From Actinomycetota bacterium (GTDB taxonomy: Bacteria; Actinomycetota; Actinomycetes; S36-B12), in assembly GCA_009726075.1 (NCBI GenBank), contig WLND01000027.1:1-10442 (forward strand): 10,442 nt of DNA, in the 5' to 3' direction. Below, in pieces: positions 5,186 to 10,442 of this stretch. The translations under genes and the position numbers were made by a program. The notes beneath the pieces are model-generated. The model did no database searches and was not told the DNA's origin. It saw only the letters and a list, made by a program, of their open reading frames with translations. The first letter of the stretch is position 1. The number at the start of each line of letters is the position of its first letter.

Positions 5186-7207
5186 TCAGCGAGGGTTCAG
5201 GCCCGCATCGACGATCGCGTGCAGGCCGGCCTCGTCGATTGAGCGCCCGGTGTACTTCGACGCGTGGGCGAGGGCCTTCGCCTTTGCCGCGGGCTGCTTT
5301 CCGAGGGGCTTGGCCAGGGCGTTGGTCCAGTCGCGATGCAATTCCCATGCCAGCTCTCGCGCCCGCAGCGCTTGGTTGATGCTCGTCATCTGCTCGTCGG
5401 TTGCCGGAAGACGCCAGGTGGTGCTGATCGCCTCAGGCAGGACGTGGCGGTAGTCGTGGCCGCCCTCGGAGAACGTGCCGGGGGTCGGCGTCAGGGCATT
5501 TTGCATGTCGAAGAACGTGGTCAGGAACGTCATGCCAGGCACCCAGCTGGTGCCGCGGGGAGATCCGATCGGTCGGGTGTGGTTGGGCCCGAGCCAGTCG
5601 GGACGACGCCAGGCCACCTGCGATCCGAACTTGGGGATCGGGTCGTCGCCGTTCTGCAGCAGCAGGAACCGGGCGCGGTCGCGCTCAGCCGCGGGCAACG
5701 CCCGCCAGTCGGCGATGGTGCGCGGCAGGTATGCAGTGCCGGGGCCGATCTCAGGTGCCTCGGCGATGGTTCGGGTGCCCCAGAGCTCACGGCGCCAGGC
5801 GGTCGCGGCAGGGGTGCCGATCCAGACTGCGGCGTCGAAGCCGGACCCCGCCAGGCCCTGGATGCCAAGGCCGCGGAACATGTCCTCGCTCACCTGGGAG
5901 CCCAGGCTCTCGCCGAACAGCACGACGAGGGGGCGCTTTGACGCTGGCATCGCCATGAGGCGCTCGACGATGCCGCGCACGACCATGGCTGTCTGGGCCG
6001 TGCCGGTGGGCACTCGCGTGAGCGACAGGGCCGAGGGGAGCACCGAGTACTGGATCGCGGCGGAGGCACAGTTGCCTCCGGACAGGTACTCCAAGGTCTC
6101 GGTAGCGACGTAGTTCACGTAGCCGGAGCCGGTGGGGGACAGGAGCGCGAAGACCTTGCGCTTGAGGGCCTTGGTGCGATCGATCTCGGCCAGGAGCATC
6201 TGCGCCCGATCGGCGTCTGACGACGCCATGTCGAGTGAGGCATAGACCCTGATCGGCTGGATGGCATCGGTTGTCGACATGACGGCGTCGATCGTGGACG
6301 GGGACAGCGCGCCGGCGAGCCAGCGTGCCCCCTCGCGCGTCATCTTCTGCCAGTCGAGGCCGGAGGCCGGCGAGCCGGAGATCTCGGGCGCAGACGGCGG
6401 GGTCGCGTAGCCGGGCTCGACTGCGCCGCCGCCCTTGCTCAGCAGGGTCGAGACGCGGGTGACCGCGAACCAGCCGAAGGCGAAGGTGGCGGCTGCGCTG
6501 GAGACCCGGCCGATCATGCGGTGGTCCTGCGCCTCGCCCCCGATGAGGAAGGTCGCGGCGCGGCTGGTGACCCCGGTGAGTGCCGACTCGGCCCGGGCGA
6601 GCCCGTAGGTGGCGGCCGCGACGCCGACGGCGATGCCGACGGACTTCGGGACTGAAACGTCGCGCACGGAGTCCTCGAAGAAGAACTGGTTATTGCGCTC
6701 GGTCGAGCCCGGCAGCGCTTGGTCGAGCAGCGAGCCGGGCCGTGCCTGCCAGGGCTTGGTCAGCGCGAAGGACGCGGCGCCCACAGCGGCCGCTACGACG
6801 GCGGTGGAGCGGGCGGCCGACAGGGGCCGCGAAGCGTGTGTGACGGTTGCGACGACGCTCGCCGCGCTGACTGCGACCGCAGTACGTGCGACGAGCCGGC
6901 CGACGGCCCTCTTGGACTCCTCGTGCTCGCGCCATGCCAGCGCGGTTGCGGCGGCGGCACCCGCGGCGCCCACGACACCGGCCACTGCAAGACGCGCAAT
7001 GGGCGAGGCCTGCTCGGAGCGGCTCAGGCGTGATGCGGCGGCTCCGAGTATCGAGTCGCCGGCGCTGAACAGCCCGTAGGCGGAGGCCGAGGTGACGCCG
7101 GTGATGGCCGCCTGATCGGTCGTGCGCCGGGTGAGGAGGTTCGGCTGGAATGAGCGTGCGGCCACGAGGGCTGCCCCGATCAGCCCGGTGCCAGCGGCGT
7201 GGTCCAT
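5186..7207 (-). CDS. Membrane alpha/beta-hydrolase (Abhydrolase_9 type)
   Basis: A 673-residue protein in two parts. The N-terminal half (to about 260) has several Ala/Val/Gly-rich hydrophobic stretches, for example about 71-91, 108-121, 133-149, 188-202 and 235-250, compatible with membrane segments. It fits the Abhydrolase_9 N-terminal domain. The C-terminal half (about 318-600) resembles Abhydrolase_9: IRVYASLDMASSDADRA, LSPTGSGYVNYVATETLEYL, IQYSVLPSALSL, and the nucleophile elbow LFGESLGSQ with Ser434 in GESLG. Likely acid residues are D521/D522 (QNGDDPIP), and the histidine is probably H584 or H588 (GGHDYRH). A serine-hydrolase/esterase activity at the membrane is likely; the substrate is unknown. 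Start: ATG 7207 has an excellent AGGAGA 6 nt upstream. A longer in-frame start exists, but its extra 32 residues are not hydrophobic or conserved-looking. It is monocistronic, converging on the LytR_C gene. Confidence 0.85.
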   Translation of the reverse strand: MDHAAGTGLIGAALVAARSFQPNLLTRRTTDQAAITGVTSASAYGLFSAGDSILGAAASRLSRSEQASPIARLAVAGVVGAAGAAAATALAWREHEESKRAVGRLVARTAVAVSAASVVATVTHASRPLSAARSTAVVAAAVGAASFALTKPWQARPGSLLDQALPGSTERNNQFFFEDSVRDVSVPKSVGIAVGVAAATYGLARAESALTGVTSRAATFLIGGEAQDHRMIGRVSSAAATFAFGWFAVTRVSTLLSKGGGAVEPGYATPPSAPEISGSPASGLDWQKMTREGARWLAGALSPSTIDAVMSTTDAIQPIRVYASLDMASSDADRAQMLLAEIDRTKALKRKVFALLSPTGSGYVNYVATETLEYLSGGNCASAAIQYSVLPSALSLTRVPTGTAQTAMVVRGIVERLMAMPASKRPLVVLFGESLGSQVSEDMFRGLGIQGLAGSGFDAAVWIGTPAATAWRRELWGTRTIAEAPEIGPGTAYLPRTIADWRALPAAERDRARFLLLQNGDDPIPKFGSQVAWRRPDWLGPNHTRPIGSPRGTSWVPGMTFLTTFFDMQNALTPTPGTFSEGGHDYRHVLPEAISTTWRLPATDEQMTSINQALRARELAWELHRDWTNALAKPLGKQPAAKAKALAHASKYTGRSIDEAGLHAIVDAGLNPR

Positions 7208-7514
7208 CGCGGTTCTCCTGTAATGAGGGTGAGTGTGCTTCCATGAACCGTAGCGCCGAGTGGTCGGCCAGCGCGACGGACGTCGCCGACCGACGCCGCC
7301 CATGTTGGGAAGCGGAGCCCCAGAAGTTGTCCTTTCGCGAGCGGAGGAGGGTGTCGCGCAGTCGCCTGACCTGACGGGACGCGCCGATACGAGAGAAATG
7401 GCAGTGCTGGGCTATGTTTTCGGCGGGGCGCGTCGTCACCGTCGAGCCTGGCGGGATCGAGAAGCCCGAGAGATGTCCTACTCACAGTAATTGGCACGAT
7501 CAAAGGAGCACGGA
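7208..7514. other. Divergent intergenic region, promoters not resolved
   Basis: 307 nt without a credible gene; short open frames here have no ribosome-binding site or recognisable sequence. On the minus strand TACGGT (7252 to 7247) could be a -10 for the hydrolase gene, with a 39-nt leader. On the plus strand TATGTT (7413-7418) could be a -10 for the lipoprotein gene, with a leader of roughly 90 nt. Neither has a good -35, so both are weak. A CTGAC direct repeat (7366-7370 and 7371-7375) is visible. I see no terminator hairpin or riboswitch that I can name. Confidence 0.4.
7214..7219 (-). promoter_or_regulatory. Ribosome-binding site of the hydrolase gene
   Basis: On the minus strand this reads AGGAGA, 6 nt before the ATG at 7207. 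It decides between the ATG at 7207 and the longer in-frame start at 7303, and contrasts with the upp, tadA-unit and galU starts, which have no Shine-Dalgarno. Confidence 0.8.
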
Positions 7515-7970
7515 ATGCGCACGATGACCAAGACAGCCGCACTCGCCACGATGGGGCTCGCCCTCGTCACCCTCTCTGCCTGCTCCTCCAGCTCGACATC
7601 CACCCCAGCCACCCCGGCCGCCTCGGCGTCCATGGTCGGCGGCATGACGGAGTGCACCAACGAGGCCGTGGGCCAGGCAGCGACCGAGGCAGCAGCAGCC
7701 CAGGGCGCAGGCAACGTCTTCACCCTCGAGACCCTCACCTGCGACAGTGGCTGGGCAGTCGCCGCCGGCACGCTCGGCGATGGCAGCACCGCGAGCGACG
7801 CACCGCAGGGCGCTCCGACGTCGTACGTCTTCGAGGCCGAGGGCCAGTTCTGGGTCCCCCAGGACAAGGCAAAGGTCTGCGGCACGCCCGACGCAGCCAA
7901 TCCCACCACCGCGCCCGCTGACGCGACGATCCCGCCGGCGCTCTACGCAGCAGGCTGCGCCGCAGGCTAG
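7515..7970 (+). CDS. Small secreted lipoprotein of unknown function
   Basis: A 151-residue predicted lipoprotein. The n-region MRTMTK is followed by a hydrophobic stretch (about 8-20) and a lipobox LSAC with lipidated Cys23. A Ser/Thr/Ala/Pro-rich linker (24-40) leads to a small domain with four cysteines (47, 76, 122, 148), which could form two disulfides outside the membrane. Aromatic clusters are GW (79-80) and EGQFWVP (109-115), and the end is IPPALYAAGCAAG. I do not recognise a characterised family. The CDSGWAVA and FEAEGQFWVP-like patterns resemble uncharacterised actinobacterial secreted proteins, from memory and not checked. Start: ATG 7515 has AAAGGAG (7502-7508) 6 nt upstream; a TTG at 7491 would add 8 residues before the signal peptide. 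It stands alone, divergent from the hydrolase gene and convergent with the ATPase gene 25 nt away. Confidence 0.8.
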   Translation: MRTMTKTAALATMGLALVTLSACSSSSTSTPATPAASASMVGGMTECTNEAVGQAATEAAAAQGAGNVFTLETLTCDSGWAVAAGTLGDGSTASDAPQGAPTSYVFEAEGQFWVPQDKAKVCGTPDAANPTTAPADATIPPALYAAGCAAG

Positions 7971-7991
7971 TAGCCCAACGCTCTGGCAGCT

Positions 7992-8049
7992 GGGTTCATC
8001 GGTGGTGCCACCACTTGTAGGCCTCGAACCAGGCCACACCGATGAACCC
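7992..8049. repeat. 13-bp perfect inverted repeat at the ATPase 3' end
   Basis: gggttcatcggtg (7992-8004) is exactly complementary to caccgatgaaccc (8037-8049), with a 32-nt loop that can form a small GGCC/GGCC helix. One arm contains the ATPase stop codon and its last codons; the other encodes the upstream GFIG residues. On the plus strand the hairpin starts about 22 nt after the lipoprotein stop. It is therefore placed to end both convergent transcripts, but it has no U-tract. The structure is seen directly; the terminator role is inferred. Confidence 0.55.
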
Positions 8050-10442
8050 GGCCGCTAGAGCCACCGCCCAATCGCCCGGGCCGATCGGCCCGAAGTTGAA
8101 GGCCGTCCGAAGCCCGGGCACGGCGAGAAGCACCACGAGCAGGACCGCGGTCGCCGCAACGATCCACTTCAGCGTGGTGTTGCGCCGCTCCCTGAAGGTC
8201 TGCCACATCGGCAGTCGCCACGATCGGTTCACCAGGATCAGGGCCAGGATGCTCACGATGAGCGCTGCGAACGTGATCGACCGCACCGACTCGTCGGGAT
8301 CCCCGCGGCCGATCGACCACAGGAACACAGCAAGCACCGCGACCAATGCCGACAGGCCCTGGAGGAGCGAGATCACGAGCACGCGCCTGCTCAGGATCGG
8401 CTCGTCGAGCTGTCGTGGGCGCTGCTCCATGATCCGGGGATCGAGCCCCTCGGCCTCGAAGACCACCGAGCAGGCCGGGTCGATGACGAGCTCGATGAGG
8501 GCGATCTGCAGGGGCAGCAGCACCAGCGGCCACGAGGGCCCGAACACGGGCACGAGCGACATGCCGAAGATCACGACGTGGACGGCGACGATGAACGCCA
8601 TCGCCTTTCGCAGATTGTCGAAGATGCCGCGTCCCTGCCGTACGCCGCCCACGATCGAGGTGAAGTCGTCGTCGGTGATGACGAGTGCCGCGGACTCGCG
8701 GGCGACGTCGGTACCGCGGGCCCCCATTGCAATGCCGATGTCTGCTGCCCGCAGTGCTGGGGCGTCGTTGACGCCGTCGCCGGTCATGCCGACCACCTCG
8801 CCATTGGCCTTGAGGGCTCGCACGAGCTGCAGCTTCTGCTCAGGGACCATGCGGGCGAAGACGCTCACGCTGCGCACGCGCCGGGCGAGATCGTCGTCAT
8901 CGAGGTCTGAGAGCTCGGCGCCGGTGATGAAGCCCGGGCCGAGGTCGAGCCCGATCTCGCGGGCGATCGCCATGGCGGTGCCCGGGTAGTCGCCGGTGAT
9001 CATCACGGTACGGACACCGGCGCGGCGGCACTCGGCCACCGCGTCTGCGACGCCGGGCCGCACGGGGTCCTGCAGGCCGACGAGCCCGAGGTACTCGAAG
9101 GCGAAATCGGCCTGCTCGTCGGGCAGCGCGCGGTCGCTCGGGGCGGTCGCCACCGCCACTGCCAGCACCCGCTGCCCGCTGGCGGTCGCGGTCTCGACCT
9201 GACCGACCATCTGGCCTAGGCGCTCGTCATCGAAGTGGCAGAGACGGGCGATCGCCTCAGGAGCCCCCTTCGCGGCGATCACGATGGTGTGCCCGTCCGA
9301 GGTCAGCCAGGCATGGGAGAGGGCAAGCAGGCGTTCCGAGAGGGGGTATTCGCGGACGAGGCGCCAGCCGGGGTGCAGGTGCTCGGTGCCGCGGAGGTAC
9401 TGCTCGCCGAGGGCAACGAAGGCCTTGTCCATCGGGTCGAAGGGGTCGATCGGCGAGGCGAGCACCGCATGCTCGGCAAGGGAGTGGAACGACTCCGGGA
9501 GTTGCCCGCTGTCGAGGGAGTGCACGTGCGAGTCGATGATGAGCTCGCGAACCGACATGCTGTTCATGGTGAGCGTGCCGGTCTTGTCGACGCAGAGCAC
9601 GGTCGCCGAACCGAGGGTCTCGATCACTGGCGACCGTCGCGTGAGCACGCGCTTCTTCGACATCCGCCAGGCACCGAGTGCGAGGAACACGGTGAGCACG
9701 ACCGGAAACTCCTCGGGCAGCAACGACATTGCGGTGGCGATGCCGGCGAGGAGGCCCTCGAGCCAGTCGCCTCGGGTCAGTCCGTAGACGACGACCACGG
9801 TCGCCGCGGCAGCGAGGCCCACCACCGCCACGATCCGCACGATGCGGTCGATCTCGCGCTGAAGCCTGGTGCGTTCCGGCTCGATATCGCGCAGCGCGGC
9901 GCCGATGCGGCCGAGCTCCGTGCCGGCACCCGTGGCCCGCACCACCGCGGCAGCGCGTCCCTTCACCACGAGGGTGCCGGAGAACAGGTAGGGGGTCGCG
10001 TCGCCCCCGGGACGTCCGATCTCGGTCGCTGGCGCCCCACTGACGTCCACCGCCTTGCGAACCGGAACCGACTCGCCGGTGAGGGCAGACTCGTCCAAGG
10101 AGAGATTCGAGCACTCAACGACCACCGCGTCAGCGGGGACCCGATCGCCCTCGACGAGCAGGATCAAGTCGCCGCGCACGACATCGCGACCTGCGATCCG
10201 CTGCTGGGAGCCGGAGCGCATCACCAGGGCCCGAGGGGACGAGAGGTCGCGCAGGGCCACGAGGGCATGCTCGGTCTTGCGCTCCTGGTAGATGGAGATG
10301 CCGATGACGACGAGCACGGCGAGCATCAGGATGATGCCGTCGAGGGGCTCGGACAGGACGAAGTTGACGGCGCCCGCGGCGAGCAGGAGCAGCAGCATCG
10401 GCTCGCGGATGACCATGAGGGCCTGCTGCAGGAGGTTGCGCG
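7996..10442 (-). CDS. Cation-transporting P-type ATPase, type II-like (N-terminus outside window)
   Basis: Integral membrane ion pump driven by ATP; 814 codons are present and the frame stays open to the window edge (RNLLQQAL precedes the Met at 10416), so the N-terminal residues are missing. Numbering from that Met: actuator-domain TGES at 113-116, the M4 motif PEEFP at 234-238, phosphorylation site D277 in VDKTGTLTMN, nucleotide-binding KGAPE at 383-387, ITGDYP at 473-478 and TGDGVNDAP at 545-553. C-terminal membrane helices follow at about 606-623, 630-650, 678-700, 715-730, 751-768 and 783-798. The extra C-terminal helices and the absence of CPC or CPx and N-terminal metal-binding domains exclude the heavy-metal (P1B) and KdpB types. 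The overall form is the MgtA/Ca-ATPase class. PEEFP instead of PEGLP and ELVIDPACS in the M6 region mark a poorly characterised subgroup, so the ion is not assigned. It converges on the lipoprotein gene. Confidence 0.9.
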   Translation of the reverse strand, partial: RNLLQQALMVIREPMLLLLLAAGAVNFVLSEPLDGIILMLAVLVVIGISIYQERKTEHALVALRDLSSPRALVMRSGSQQRIAGRDVVRGDLILLVEGDRVPADAVVVECSNLSLDESALTGESVPVRKAVDVSGAPATEIGRPGGDATPYLFSGTLVVKGRAAAVVRATGAGTELGRIGAALRDIEPERTRLQREIDRIVRIVAVVGLAAAATVVVVYGLTRGDWLEGLLAGIATAMSLLPEEFPVVLTVFLALGAWRMSKKRVLTRRSPVIETLGSATVLCVDKTGTLTMNSMSVRELIIDSHVHSLDSGQLPESFHSLAEHAVLASPIDPFDPMDKAFVALGEQYLRGTEHLHPGWRLVREYPLSERLLALSHAWLTSDGHTIVIAAKGAPEAIARLCHFDDERLGQMVGQVETATASGQRVLAVAVATAPSDRALPDEQADFAFEYLGLVGLQDPVRPGVADAVAECRRAGVRTVMITGDYPGTAMAIAREIGLDLGPGFITGAELSDLDDDDLARRVRSVSVFARMVPEQKLQLVRALKANGEVVGMTGDGVNDAPALRAADIGIAMGARGTDVARESAALVITDDDFTSIVGGVRQGRGIFDNLRKAMAFIVAVHVVIFGMSLVPVFGPSWPLVLLPLQIALIELVIDPACSVVFEAEGLDPRIMEQRPRQLDEPILSRRVLVISLLQGLSALVAVLAVFLWSIGRGDPDESVRSITFAALIVSILALILVNRSWRLPMWQTFRERRNTTLKWIVAATAVLLVVLLAVPGLRTAFNFGPIGPGDWAVALAAGFIGVAWFEAYKWWHHR

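Noticed and set aside
7208..7303. N-terminal extension of the hydrolase to the start at 7303
   Set aside because: The extra 32 residues are basic and unlike the family, while the ATG at 7207 has a near-ideal AGGAGA ribosome-binding site.
7996..10416. Complete ATPase starting at the Met at 10416
   Set aside because: The frame stays open upstream to the window edge with plausible residues (RNLLQQAL), and family members have an N-terminal region before the first membrane helix, so the gene is cut by the window.

Overview
The window is high-G+C chromosomal DNA from an actinomycete (Actinomycetota). The evidence is gene content and order. galU, a RimJ-type acetyltransferase and a SepX/GLPR-type membrane protein lie together, as in mycobacteria, corynebacteria and streptomycetes. 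TadA is preceded by its actinobacterial 'tRNA adenosine deaminase-associated' partner. There is also a stand-alone LytR_C protein, an Abhydrolase_9 membrane esterase-like protein, and start sites that look leaderless (TANNNT about 6-7 nt before the start codon). The genus cannot be fixed from this stretch.

Layout. (1) 45-2437, plus strand: galU, rimJ and a sepX/glpR-like gene. galU and rimJ overlap by 4 nt. The moeA/glp gene usually found between galU and rimJ is absent. (2) 2515-2590, plus: tRNA-Ala(CGC) with encoded CCA. (3) 2591-2807: a 217-nt convergent intergenic region holding two pairs of short direct repeats and a long imperfect hairpin. (4) 2808-3449, minus: upp, uracil salvage. (5) 3508-5170, plus: a tightly packed unit of tadA-associated gene, tadA and a LytR_C membrane protein, with overlapping stop and start codons. 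upp and this unit diverge from a 58-nt gap that appears to hold two overlapping leaderless promoters. (6) 5186-7207, minus: a 673-residue membrane protein with an alpha/beta-hydrolase domain, ending 15 nt from the LytR_C gene. (7) 7208-7514: a divergent intergenic region. (8) 7515-7970, plus: a small lipoprotein of unknown function. (9) 7996 to the window edge, minus: a type II-like cation P-type ATPase whose N-terminal end lies outside the window.

Much of the window is housekeeping: UDP-glucose supply for the envelope, division/envelope membrane proteins, tRNA wobble-base modification, pyrimidine salvage and ion transport. I found no CRISPR array, transposase, integrase, phage gene, toxin-antitoxin pair or biosynthetic cluster, and no convincing new multi-gene system. 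The points most worth a second look are the missing moeA/glp next to its partner sepX/glpR, the repeat and hairpin cluster behind the tRNA, the compressed divergent leaderless promoters, the four-cysteine lipoprotein, and the PEEFP variant of the P-type ATPase.
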